Shown piece after piece: positions 25,646 to 34,706 of a DNA stretch of 39,433 nt. The position numbers and the translations under genes were made by a program. Where the stretch lies: the NCBI GenBank assembly GCA_030693145.1, contig JAUYBI010000056.1, positions 1-39,433 of the forward strand, written 5' to 3'. Each line of letters opens with the position of its first letter. Position 1 is the stretch's first letter. A model generated the notes under the pieces. It worked only from the letters and a program-made list of their open reading frames with translations. It searched no databases and had not been told where the DNA came from. This DNA comes from Candidatus Omnitrophota bacterium (lineage in GTDB: Bacteria > Omnitrophota > Gorgyraeia > Gygaellales > Profunditerraquicolaceae).

Positions 25646-26095
25646 ATGACCGGTATGGCGATTGCTGATTTCGCGCGAAAGATGAATCAAATTATACCCG
25701 AAATTATGAAAGGGTTTGCCCGCAGGCAGAATAATGAGGTATATAAAGGTAAGATTACTTTACCGCAATTACTTATTTTAGAGTTATTGAGCCGTCAGGG
25801 CGCATCCAAAATGACGGATTTGGCTAAGTATATGCAGGTAACTACTGCTGCTTCGACCGGGATTGTGGAGCGCCTTGTGCGTCAGGGTTATGTGCAAAGG
25901 GCCTATGATCAGAATGATCGCAGGATAGTCAGGATTAAGCTTAATGCCAAAGGAACAGAACTTTTAAAAAAAATCAGCCAACAGCGCACGCAGTCAGTTA
26001 CCAAGATTTTTAGTCAAATATCCGAAGATGATCGCGCGGAATACCTACGCATACTTATGCAGGTAAAAGATATCTTGGATAAGGAAGAAAGTTAA
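25646..26095 (+). CDS. MarR-family transcriptional regulator
   Basis: LLILELLSRQGASKMTDLAKYMQVTTAASTGIVERLVRQGYVQRAYDQNDRRIVRIKLNAKG. Confidence 0.93.
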   Translation: MTGMAIADFARKMNQIIPEIMKGFARRQNNEVYKGKITLPQLLILELLSRQGASKMTDLAKYMQVTTAASTGIVERLVRQGYVQRAYDQNDRRIVRIKLNAKGTELLKKISQQRTQSVTKIFSQISEDDRAEYLRILMQVKDILDKEES

Positions 26096-26097
26096 TC

Positions 26098-27438
26098 ATG
26101 AAAAACACGGGGACGGTTCTGTTTTTCACTGTTTTTAAATTAAAAAAAATAGAACCGTCCCCTTTATTTATTTTATTTTTTATAGTATTATTTTTTAGTT
26201 CAATGATCATTTTTGGGCATGCCGAAGAAATTACGCTTACCTTTAATGAGGCGGTGGCGATTGGTTTAAGGGATAATCGTGATATCCTGCTTAAAACGCA
26301 GGATGTAGAAAAAGCCAAGTTAAAAATTGCCGCAGCCCAAGCGGGGATTTTTCCTACGCTTACCTATACCGGCAGCTGGTTTTATACCACGGGCCTGTAT
26401 ACGAAAGATATAAGCCAGAGCTCTTCGCAAATTAGCTTAAAACAGTATCTTTATAGAGGGGGCAGAGTCATCAACAGTATAAAGTATAATGATTATAAAC
26501 TGGAGGTAGCGCAGTCACTTTTAGATAAAACAAAACTGGAGATGATTTTTGATTTTTCCCGGGCTTATTATACATTATCGCTTTCGAATTTTTTTGCCGG
26601 TTTAAATAAAGCAATACTGGACAATAGCCGCCAACACCTGGATTATATTAATGCGCGCTATAAAAATGGCCAGACCTCAGAAACCGACATTCTGCAGGCA
26701 CAGGCTTCCTTATCTTTGGTGGAGCAGGCTTATGAGGCTTCCGGAGCGCAGCAGGAGGCAGCGCAGGCTTTATTGAATAATCTATTATCTTTAGATAAGG
26801 ATGTTTTGGTGTTGCCGAGCACAGAAATAAAATTTGCGCCCAAAGATATTGCCTTTGATCAAGGTTTTCTAAAAGCCATGCAAACCCGCCCGGAAATAAG
26901 GCAGTTTGAAGCGCAGCTTAAAGCGGATAAGAGCGCAATCCAAGTGCAGCGGGCAGGAAATCTCCCGGATATTTACGCCTCTTGGGATTATTACACACGC
27001 TCGCACTCCGTTTCTACGGCCGTAAATACCAGGAATTGGAATGATTATAAAGTTATTGGCGTGACTTTTTCCTGGCCGATCTTTGACGGATGGAAGACCA
27101 AGTCTTTGGTGGAACAGGCCATCGTAGATTTAAAACAGACGCAATTAGGCAAAACTAAATTAATCCAGGATATTGCCCTGGAGGTAAAAAACGCGTATTT
27201 ATCTTTAAAGAATTCCATCGATCAGATAAAAGCCAGCCAGGCAGATACTTTATTTTATAAGCAGAATCTTTCGACGGCAGAGGAAAAATTCGCCCAGGGA
27301 TTGATCAGTTCATTAGATAGAAATGACGCGCAGTTAAAATACGCGGTTGCAGTTTTTAATCAACAGCAGGCAGTTTACGATTATTTTATTGCTAAATTCG
27401 GTTTTGATAAGGCTACAGGAGGTTTTAATGAAGTCTAA
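26098..27438 (+). CDS. tolC: TolC-family outer membrane efflux protein
   Basis: LTFNEAVAIGLRDNRDILLKTQDVEKAKLKIAAAQAGIFPTL; DILQAQASLSLVEQAYE. Confidence 0.93.
   Translation: MKNTGTVLFFTVFKLKKIEPSPLFILFFIVLFFSSMIIFGHAEEITLTFNEAVAIGLRDNRDILLKTQDVEKAKLKIAAAQAGIFPTLTYTGSWFYTTGLYTKDISQSSSQISLKQYLYRGGRVINSIKYNDYKLEVAQSLLDKTKLEMIFDFSRAYYTLSLSNFFAGLNKAILDNSRQHLDYINARYKNGQTSETDILQAQASLSLVEQAYEASGAQQEAAQALLNNLLSLDKDVLVLPSTEIKFAPKDIAFDQGFLKAMQTRPEIRQFEAQLKADKSAIQVQRAGNLPDIYASWDYYTRSHSVSTAVNTRNWNDYKVIGVTFSWPIFDGWKTKSLVEQAIVDLKQTQLGKTKLIQDIALEVKNAYLSLKNSIDQIKASQADTLFYKQNLSTAEEKFAQGLISSLDRNDAQLKYAVAVFNQQQAVYDYFIAKFGFDKATGGFNEV
26109..26162. repeat. Hairpin element, GGTTC-arm type, in the tolC N-terminal coding region
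   Basis: GGGGACGGTTCTGTTTTT ... AAAAATAGAACCGTCCCC, 54 nt, one arm mismatch. Confidence 0.95.
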
Positions 27439-28378
27439 GAAAATAATGAAGAAACTAGGGGACGGTTCTATTTTTCTGGCATTTAAACTCAGGAAAAATA
27501 GAACCGTCCCCTTGATTTTAATTTTGATTGGTTGCTTGTTTTTATTAAATGGCTGTACTTCGGGAAAGGCCAAAGAGCAGTTTCCGGAAGCTATTCCGGT
27601 TAAGGTGGATAAGGTTAAATTACAGGAGCTTTATGAGAGCTTAGACTATACCGGAGATATTAAGGCCCAGGATGAAGCAATAATTTATCCGAAAGTAAGC
27701 GGGAAAATTATTGAGAAAGTAAAAGAGGATGGCGCTTTGATTAATAAGGGAGAAGTTATTTGTTATATTGATCGCGATGAAGTCGGCCTCAAATTTCAGA
27801 AAGCTCCGGTTGAAAGCACGCTTACCGGTATTTTAGGCAGAGTGTATGTTGATATCGGCCAGAATGTTACAGCCAATACCCCGGTGGCTCTGGTGGTAAG
27901 CGTGGATAAGGTAAAGATCGGGTTAGATATTCCGGAAAGATATTTACCCAAGATTAATCTTGGCCAACAGGCCAAGATTAGCGTGGATAGTTGTCCGGAT
28001 GAGGAGTTTACGGGCAGTGTAACTAAGATCAGCCCGGTGATTGATCTGTCTACGCGTACTGCTCCGGTTGAGATAACCGCGCAGAACAAAGAGTACCGTT
28101 TAAAATCCGGGATGTTTGCTAAAGTGCGGCTGGTGATTGAAGCCAGAAAGAATGTTCCGGTAATTTTAAGAGAAGCGATTATGGGGCATGATCCGGATAA
28201 TTATGTTTTCCTGATTCAGGACAAAAAAGCAGTATTTAAAAAAATAAGTTTGGGCATCCGCCAGGGGCCATATTTTGAAGTTCGCCAGGGTTTAGCCGAG
28301 GGGGATTTAGTGGTGATCATGGGCCAACAGCTGCTTGCTGATGGCGTTAGTGTTGAGCCGGAGGAGGCAGAAGAATGA
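27428..28378 (+). CDS. RND efflux periplasmic adaptor (MFP) lipoprotein
   Basis: Lipobox LLNGC; DGALINKGEVICYIDRDEV...TGILGRVYVDIGQNV; start at 27428. Confidence 0.92.
   Translation: MKSKKIMKKLGDGSIFLAFKLRKNRTVPLILILIGCLFLLNGCTSGKAKEQFPEAIPVKVDKVKLQELYESLDYTGDIKAQDEAIIYPKVSGKIIEKVKEDGALINKGEVICYIDRDEVGLKFQKAPVESTLTGILGRVYVDIGQNVTANTPVALVVSVDKVKIGLDIPERYLPKINLGQQAKISVDSCPDEEFTGSVTKISPVIDLSTRTAPVEITAQNKEYRLKSGMFAKVRLVIEARKNVPVILREAIMGHDPDNYVFLIQDKKAVFKKISLGIRQGPYFEVRQGLAEGDLVVIMGQQLLADGVSVEPEEAEE
27457..27512. repeat. Hairpin element, GGTTC-arm type, in the adaptor N-terminal coding region
   Basis: AGGGGACGGTTCTATTTTT ... AAAAATAGAACCGTCCCCT, 19-bp perfect arms. Confidence 0.97.
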
Positions 28379-31300
28379 GTTTACCGGAATTTGGCGTAAA
28401 GAAGCCGGTTACTAACCTGATGATTTTCTTGGCGATTATTATTATCGCCCTCTATTCCTTAAGCCGCCTGGGGATAGATATGATGCCGGAAATTGAGCCA
28501 CCCTCAATAACCGTAATCTCAACTTATCCCGGCGCCGGAAGCGAGGATGTAGAAGTAAATGTAACCGAGGAGCTGGAAAACCAGTTAGGGACTACTCCGG
28601 GTTTGGAGAAGATTACCTCAAATTCTTCGGAAGGCAGCTCTTTAATTACTCTAAAGTTTGTCTGGGGCACAAATCTTGACGAGGCTTCTAATGATGTCCG
28701 CGACCGCATTGAATTAGCCAAACGATTCTTGCCGAATATTCCGGATGAGATGGACAATCCTTTTATCTTCAAATTTAATACCGCTAATATCCCGATCATT
28801 TATTTTGGTATTACTGCCCAACAGACCTATCCTGACCTTTACGATTTAGTCGACAAAAGGATCGGAGATGCCTTAAGGCAATTACCGGGGGTGGGCACGG
28901 TGCAGATTAACGGCGGCGGCTTGCAGCGCCAGATCAATATCTGGATTGACCGGCAGCGCTTGGAAGGCTATGGATTTTCTGTCCTGGATATAGAAAACAA
29001 ATTAAAACAGGAAAATATTACCCAGCCGGTGGGGAGTTTAAAAACCGGGCTTACCGATTATCTTATCCGCCTTCCCGGGGAATTTGCCCGTCCTGAAGAA
29101 ATTAATCTTTTAATCTTGGGTAAGCGTAATGGGAATCCCGTGTATTTAAAGGATGTCGCCCGGATAGAGGATAGCTTTAAAGAAGTCACCAGCATAGTGC
29201 GTTTTAATAAACAACCGGGAATTATGGTGATGGTTCAAAAACAGAGCGGTACGAACTCCGTAGAAGTTGCCAATAAAGTAAAGAAAAAAATGGCGCAGTT
29301 GATGAAAACTTTACCTCCGGATGTTAAGGTTAATACCATCTTTGACACTTCCCAGGATATTATTAATTCATTGAATTCCTTAAAATTTTCCGTTTGGCTG
29401 GGCATCGTCCTGGTGATTATGGTGGCTTGGTTTTTCTTCAGGTCTTTTGCGCCAAGCTTGATTGTGGCTTTAACCATTCCTTTTTCCCTGTTAATTGCTT
29501 TTATCTATCTATTTTTAAGTAAAGGTACGATTAATACCATCAGCTTATCTTCCTTAGCCATTGCTACCGGGATGGTAGTCGATAACGCGATTGTAATCGT
29601 GGATAATATTTTAAGGAGGCTGGAGAGGGGTAACCGGCCTTCGGAGGCGGCGATCTTTGGAACTTCAGAGATATATCTTGCTGTTGCGGCGTCAACACTA
29701 ACTACGGTAGTAGTTTTTATGCCAATGTTATTTATTCCGGGAGTAGTGGGGATAATTTTCGGAGGCCTGGCGATAATTATTATTGTAACCTTGGCTGCTT
29801 CTTTATTTACGGCGACCACCTTTACTCCTATGCTTTGCGCTCAATGGCTGCGTTTAAATAATAATAAAAATAAAAAATCTGATTTTTTTATTAAATTTTA
29901 CGCGATTTCTGAGAGATGGTTTAGGAGCTGGGAAAATTTTTACAGCCGGGCTTTGGGATATTCCTTAAAACATAAAAAATTAATTTTAATCGGATTTATT
30001 GCTGTTTTTATTCTAAGTTTACTGCTTGTACCGTTTGTGGGCAATGAATTTATGCCGGAGGAGGATTCCGGAGATCTGCGTATTACCATTAATTTACCGA
30101 TTGGAACGCGTATTGAGGAATCCGATAAAGTGGCTAAAAGAATAGAGGAGATTTTAGGTAAATTTGTTCCGGAAGCAAAATATTATTATGCCCGCTGTGG
30201 ACAGGTGACCGGAATTGGCAGAATGATCGGCGGAGCCAGCGGCACGCATATAATTTCCGCGGGAGCAAAACTTGTGGCTAAAGATCAAAGAAAGCGTTCG
30301 GTGAAAGAAGTGGGCCAGGCGGTAAGGAATAAGATTAAGCTCATTCCCGGGGTATTAAGGACGGATATTTCTACCGGAAATCCTCTGGGTAATTTGATTA
30401 TCGGCGCAGGCGGTAAAGCTGTGCAGTTGGAAATAATCGGGAATTCTTTTGCGGACACCAATGCCTTGGCGCGAAAAATAAAAGCAATTATGGAAAAAAT
30501 TCCCGGGGCTGTAGATGTGAGTATTTCGCGGGAAGCTAACAGCCCGGAATTAAAGATTGATGTGGACAGGGAAAAGGCAGCTAGCCTGGGGTTGGATATG
30601 AATACCATCGCCACTACTTTAAAGTCTTTTATCCAGGGGACGACTGCTACAAAATACCGCGAAAACGGCAAGACTTATGATATTTATGTCAGGCTCCAAG
30701 AATCCTCGCGTACAAAGTTAGAGGACATAGAGAATTTAATGATTATGGCGCCGCTGCCGGCGGATAATGCTCCTTTTGTGGGACTGGAGGCTTTAGCCGG
30801 CAGGCAAGGCGTAAAGCGGGCTCAGATTAAGCTAAGCAACATCGCTAAAATTTACGAGGCCAGCGGGCCGGATAGAATTGAGCGTAAGAACCGGGAAAGA
30901 ATGGTCAGGGTTCAGTGTAATGCTTATAAACGGTCTAGCGGAAAGATCGTAGAGGATTTAAACAGCCAAATCAGCAGGCTTGCGTTACCGGCAGGTATTA
31001 CTATAAATATAGGCGGAGAGGCGGAGGAGCAGAAAAAAGCTTTTGGCGACCTGACACTTTTGCTTATTCTGGGTATCGCGCTGGTATATATGGTTATGGC
31101 GGCGCAGTTTGAGTCGTTGCTGGATCCTTTTATTATTATGTTTGCCATACCTTTTACTTTTATCGGCGTGATCTTAAGTTTTGTTTTAACCGGGACTACC
31201 TTAAGTATCAACACTTTCTTAGGGATCGTTATGCTCATGGGTATAGTCGTGAATAATGCCATCGTCTTAGTGAGTTATATTATTATGCTGCGGGCGCGGG

Positions 31301-31536
31301 GATTTTCGATGCAGGAAGCGGTAACTACCGCCGGCAGCAATCGGCTGCGCCCGATACTGATGACTACCATTACGACTATTGCCGGCCTTTTGCCTTTGGC
31401 GCTTTCCCGCGGTGAAGGCTCGGAGGTTTGGCAGCCTTTAGGCATTACCATGATCGGAGGTTTGACGGTTTCTACTTTAGTTACTTTATTATTTGTCCCT
31501 ACGCTTTATGCGGTGTTCCACAGGAAATCAGTTTGA
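28375..31536 (+). CDS. RND (AcrB/HAE1-type) efflux transporter
   Basis: 1053 aa; PEIEPPSITVISTYPGAGSEDVEVNVTEELENQL; VVDNAIVIVDNILRRLERG; MLMGIVVNNAIVLV. Confidence 0.96.
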   Translation: MSLPEFGVKKPVTNLMIFLAIIIIALYSLSRLGIDMMPEIEPPSITVISTYPGAGSEDVEVNVTEELENQLGTTPGLEKITSNSSEGSSLITLKFVWGTNLDEASNDVRDRIELAKRFLPNIPDEMDNPFIFKFNTANIPIIYFGITAQQTYPDLYDLVDKRIGDALRQLPGVGTVQINGGGLQRQINIWIDRQRLEGYGFSVLDIENKLKQENITQPVGSLKTGLTDYLIRLPGEFARPEEINLLILGKRNGNPVYLKDVARIEDSFKEVTSIVRFNKQPGIMVMVQKQSGTNSVEVANKVKKKMAQLMKTLPPDVKVNTIFDTSQDIINSLNSLKFSVWLGIVLVIMVAWFFFRSFAPSLIVALTIPFSLLIAFIYLFLSKGTINTISLSSLAIATGMVVDNAIVIVDNILRRLERGNRPSEAAIFGTSEIYLAVAASTLTTVVVFMPMLFIPGVVGIIFGGLAIIIIVTLAASLFTATTFTPMLCAQWLRLNNNKNKKSDFFIKFYAISERWFRSWENFYSRALGYSLKHKKLILIGFIAVFILSLLLVPFVGNEFMPEEDSGDLRITINLPIGTRIEESDKVAKRIEEILGKFVPEAKYYYARCGQVTGIGRMIGGASGTHIISAGAKLVAKDQRKRSVKEVGQAVRNKIKLIPGVLRTDISTGNPLGNLIIGAGGKAVQLEIIGNSFADTNALARKIKAIMEKIPGAVDVSISREANSPELKIDVDREKAASLGLDMNTIATTLKSFIQGTTATKYRENGKTYDIYVRLQESSRTKLEDIENLMIMAPLPADNAPFVGLEALAGRQGVKRAQIKLSNIAKIYEASGPDRIERKNRERMVRVQCNAYKRSSGKIVEDLNSQISRLALPAGITINIGGEAEEQKKAFGDLTLLLILGIALVYMVMAAQFESLLDPFIIMFAIPFTFIGVILSFVLTGTTLSINTFLGIVMLMGIVVNNAIVLVSYIIMLRARGFSMQEAVTTAGSNRLRPILMTTITTIAGLLPLALSRGEGSEVWQPLGITMIGGLTVSTLVTLLFVPTLYAVFHRKSV

Positions 31537-31541
31537 AACAT

Positions 31542-31622
31542 GGGAACGGTTCTATTTTTTATCCAAAGAGTAGCTGACGTTTAAACCTCCCCTACTGTAA
31601 TGAAAAAATAGAACCGTCCTCT
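31542..31622. repeat. Composite hairpin element (GGTTC arms plus inner GTTTAAAC element)
   Basis: GGGAACGGTTCTATTTTTT ... AAAAAATAGAACCGTCCT with inner AGTAGCTGACGTTTAAACCTCCCCTACT (31569-31596). Confidence 0.9.
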
Positions 31623-31682
31623 GGTTTTATCTTTACTTTTAAGGTATACTTTAATACAGGGTAGATATAACCAGGAGAGACG

Positions 31683-32054
31683 ATGAAATTAACGCGTAGA
31701 GGGTTTTCATTAATTGAAACGATGCTTAGTGTTTCAATTCTATTAGTTGTGATTATCGCGGCCATGCTGGCGATTACCAATGTTATGTTTCTAAATGAAT
31801 CCAGCAGAAACCTGGTTACCGCGTCCAATGACGCGCAATATGTGCTGGAACAGATAAAAACAAAAAGTTTTAGCGATATTCCAGGCTTTGTTGGGGGCTA
31901 TCCTTCCGGTGAATTCAATAACTTACCGCAAGAAAATGTCAGTTTCCCGAATCCCGTATATACCGCGAATTTAGATACCATAACCGTTCAGATTAGCTGG
32001 AGTGAGAGAGATGCCACGAGAACATTTTCGATTACTACCTGTTTTGCGCAATAA
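31683..32054 (+). CDS. Prepilin-type N-terminal cleavage/methylation protein (PilV-like)
   Basis: RRGFSLIETMLSVSILLVVIIAAMLA. Confidence 0.85.
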   Translation: MKLTRRGFSLIETMLSVSILLVVIIAAMLAITNVMFLNESSRNLVTASNDAQYVLEQIKTKSFSDIPGFVGGYPSGEFNNLPQENVSFPNPVYTANLDTITVQISWSERDATRTFSITTCFAQ

Positions 32055-32607
32055 GCTCAGGGGCTTTAGTTTGGTAGAAGTGCTCCTGGTTGTCGTTATC
32101 TTAAGCGTGATTATTGGGGTATGCCTTTACGCCCTGAACGCGGCGCAGGTTGCATTTAATTTAACTTTGGCCCAGAGAAACCTTCAGTCAGAAGTAGGGC
32201 GGACAATCGGCTGGATAGTAAAAGATACCCGCCAGGCGGTTAGTTGGGATATAGCCGACAATAATCCTACTCCGGATTATATTAAATTTAGGCAGGTTAC
32301 CGGATGGGATACCGTTAATAATACTTTTTCATTAAGCAGTAATCATATAGAATATACTTATAATGCCGTTGCCCATACAATCACCCGCAGGGATATCGGC
32401 GGTACCACCAGAGAATGGATTCTGAATAATGTATTCGCTTCGCCTTTTTTTACCATTGATTCTTCCGGGGGTATTGTTGCATTGAATGCGGTCGATTTAC
32501 GTACTAGCAAACAGTTAGTGATTACTATTTTCGGCCAAAGCAGTGTGCTAAATTTACCGGATACAACTTATAGTTTAACCGAAAGGGTGCAGATAAGAAA
32601 TGGCTAA
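32011..32607 (+). CDS. Prepilin-type protein (PilW-like)
   Basis: LRGFSLVEVLLVVVILSVIIGVCLYAL. Confidence 0.85.
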   Translation: MPREHFRLLPVLRNKLRGFSLVEVLLVVVILSVIIGVCLYALNAAQVAFNLTLAQRNLQSEVGRTIGWIVKDTRQAVSWDIADNNPTPDYIKFRQVTGWDTVNNTFSLSSNHIEYTYNAVAHTITRRDIGGTTREWILNNVFASPFFTIDSSGGIVALNAVDLRTSKQLVITIFGQSSVLNLPDTTYSLTERVQIRNG

Positions 32608-33490
32608 TAATCGAGGCGTAGTTTTAGTTTTTTCACTGCTATTAACTCTGATTTTATCTTCTGTGCTGGGGGCGTTGTATCTTAGCGTTACCAGCGAAAA
32701 CCAGCAGGTTAACCAAAACGTAAATTCCACGCGTGCTTTTTGGCTGGCGGAAGCGGGGATTGCTACCGTGAAAGCTAATCCGGGGCTTGGGGCGGTAAGC
32801 GGCAATCTTGGAGGCTCTAATTATACTTATAATGTGCCTGCGCCTCAGGTTGTACCGGGTACGAATAATGTATATTGGATTGTAAATTCTACAGGTACTG
32901 TTAACTTGCCGAGCGGTTCTAGCGTAAGCAGGACGTTGACGGCTACCATAAAAACAGCGGGCGCGGATTCTTCCAAGTTTCCCTATGCCATAGACACAAC
33001 TGCCGAACTGGAAATTAAGGGCAACGCTGTTACTATAAATGGCACTCCAAAACAAAGTGATAATACCATTAATTTTACCAACATGTTTGGTATTTCAAAA
33101 ACAACGATGGAGGCTAGCGCAAATCATCTTTATACCAATAGTAATTTTAGCGCGCCGGTTGACGGCATAACTTGGGTAAATGTGGCTTCAGGCGGTACTC
33201 TGAATATATCCGGCAATCTTACCGGAAGCGGTATTTTGGTTATAAACGGCAATGCGAAGTTTTCCGGCACAGTGGTATTTAACGGTATAATTTACGTTAT
33301 AGGCACATTGACGATGACAGGTAATGTGACCACTAACGGCAGCATTGTTGCCGAGAGCTCTGCAGAAGCAGATACTACCTTAACCGGGAGTGTTACCATA
33401 AACTTTAATCTTCTCCAGATAGAGAATGCGTTGGCTAATGTAGAGTTTTTAAACAAGCAGATAGTCGCCTGGCGGGAGCAACAAGTTTAG
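32600..33490 (+). CDS. PilX-like pilus assembly protein
   Basis: NNRGVVLVFSLLLTLILSSVLGALYLSVTSENQ; overlaps the upstream gene. Confidence 0.75.
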   Translation: MANNRGVVLVFSLLLTLILSSVLGALYLSVTSENQQVNQNVNSTRAFWLAEAGIATVKANPGLGAVSGNLGGSNYTYNVPAPQVVPGTNNVYWIVNSTGTVNLPSGSSVSRTLTATIKTAGADSSKFPYAIDTTAELEIKGNAVTINGTPKQSDNTINFTNMFGISKTTMEASANHLYTNSNFSAPVDGITWVNVASGGTLNISGNLTGSGILVINGNAKFSGTVVFNGIIYVIGTLTMTGNVTTNGSIVAESSAEADTTLTGSVTINFNLLQIENALANVEFLNKQIVAWREQQV

Positions 33491-33508
33491 AATAAAGGGA
33501 CCGTTTTA

Positions 33509-33607
33509 GAATAAAGGGACCGTTTCTATTTTTTATTATGACTCAGTAGCTGACGTTTAAACGTCAGCTACTCTTTAGATAAAAAATAGAAACGGCCCCT
33601 TTATTCT
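33509..33607. repeat. Composite hairpin element (GTTTC arms plus inner GTTTAAAC palindrome)
   Basis: AGAATAAAGGGACCGTTTCTATTTTTT ... AAAAAATAGAAACGGCCCCTTTATTCT (26/27), inner AGTAGCTGACGTTTAAACGTCAGCTACT (33545-33572) perfect. Confidence 0.95.
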
Positions 33608-33683
33608 TGACAATAAAACAGTTATGTTATAGGATGTCATAGCGACGAGAATTAAGAAGCGGGGGATCAACCAGGGGGGTCAG

Positions 33684-34346
33684 ATGAACATATTCGTAGG
33701 TAATTTATCTTTTGAAGCCAAGGAAATAGATGTGCAGAGGGCTTTTATGGCTTTTGGCGTAGTTACTTCGGTGGCGATTGTGATGGAGAAAAAAGGCAAA
33801 AAATCCCGGGGGTTTGGGTTTGTCGAGATGCCTGATGAGCAGGAGGCGCTGGCGGCGATTGCTCAGCTGCAGGGCAAAGAAATATTGGGCAGGCCGCTTA
33901 ATGTTACCTCTGCTGTATCGAAGGGGCCAAAAAGTGAACCTAGCGGCAAAAGAAATAAGCATTCAGCGACAGTTGCTTCCAGGCTTGATCCTTCTTTTAA
34001 GCGGACAGGAAAATATAAAGAAGGCAGGCGTTCGCTGAGTTATGTCAAACAAAGAACGGATGCCGGAATTACTGCCCCGGTTCCTGAACGTAGATATAAA
34101 TCTAATCCTATGCGTTGGCTCAAGAAGCCAAGAACGCAAGCACGTTTCGCGAAACCTGAAGGTGAGCTTAAGCCCTGGAAGCGGCCTCAAACTGAATCCA
34201 AGCCATGGAAAAAACCTGAAAGCGCCGCCGCACCCAGGCCTTGGAAAAAGTCTGCCAGCGCGGCTAAGCCTTGGCGTAAAAGCAGCGCTGATCGTCAGCA
34301 ATCCGGATTCAAAAAACCTAGCCGCTTTAGCAAGTCCTATAAATGA
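33684..34346 (+). CDS. RRM RNA-binding protein with K/P/W-rich C-terminal tail
   Basis: NIFVGNLSFEAKEIDVQRAF...KSRGFGFVEMPD (RNP2/RNP1); repeated KPWKKP-type tail. Confidence 0.93.
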   Translation: MNIFVGNLSFEAKEIDVQRAFMAFGVVTSVAIVMEKKGKKSRGFGFVEMPDEQEALAAIAQLQGKEILGRPLNVTSAVSKGPKSEPSGKRNKHSATVASRLDPSFKRTGKYKEGRRSLSYVKQRTDAGITAPVPERRYKSNPMRWLKKPRTQARFAKPEGELKPWKRPQTESKPWKKPESAAAPRPWKKSASAAKPWRKSSADRQQSGFKKPSRFSKSYK

Positions 34347-34588
34347 AATTAAAACTTAATCTTTTTCCGGTAGTCCCGGATATGGAAGACAAGATTGCCT
34401 CTATCCTGCAGGAGGCGGTAGATGGCCGCGCCAGTATCGTGGAGATTGCTTACGGAACCGCCGCGGAAAGCGTAAAGAAGCGCATCCTTAACTTTTTAAA
34501 CAAAAAAGAGAACCGCCGGCTTTATTCCAGATTAGAGAAAACCGATAAAGGTTGGGGAAGAATTTACCTGCATTTCAGATGGAAATGA
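34343..34588 (+). CDS. Smr-domain-like small protein
   Basis: DGRASIVEIAYGTAAESVKKRILNFLNKKENRRLYSRLEKTDKGWGRIYLHFRWK; ATGA overlap with the RRM gene. Confidence 0.6.
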   Translation: MKLKLNLFPVVPDMEDKIASILQEAVDGRASIVEIAYGTAAESVKKRILNFLNKKENRRLYSRLEKTDKGWGRIYLHFRWK

Positions 34589-34593
34589 GTAAA

Positions 34594-34696
34594 TCAAGGG
34601 GGCGGTTCTATTTTTTAGAATTATAAGAAAAGTAGCGGAGGTTTAAACCTCCGCTACTAAGACATCTGTATGAAAAAAATAGAACCGTCACCTTGA
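34594..34696. repeat. Composite hairpin element (GGTTC arms plus inner GTTTAAAC palindrome)
   Basis: TCAAGGGGGCGGTTCTATTTTTT ... AAAAAATAGAACCGTCACCTTGA, inner AGTAGCGGAGGTTTAAACCTCCGCTACT (34631-34658) perfect. Confidence 0.95.
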
Positions 34697-34706
34697 ATCT
34701 AAACTT

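Noticed and set aside
29235-31262. Several minus-strand ORFs across the RND transporter
   Set aside because: Antisense shadows of a strongly coding 1053-aa gene
34043-34360. Additional plus/minus ORFs overlapping the RRM gene
   Set aside because: Alternative frames of the K/P/W repeat tail; the RRM frame has clear RNP motifs
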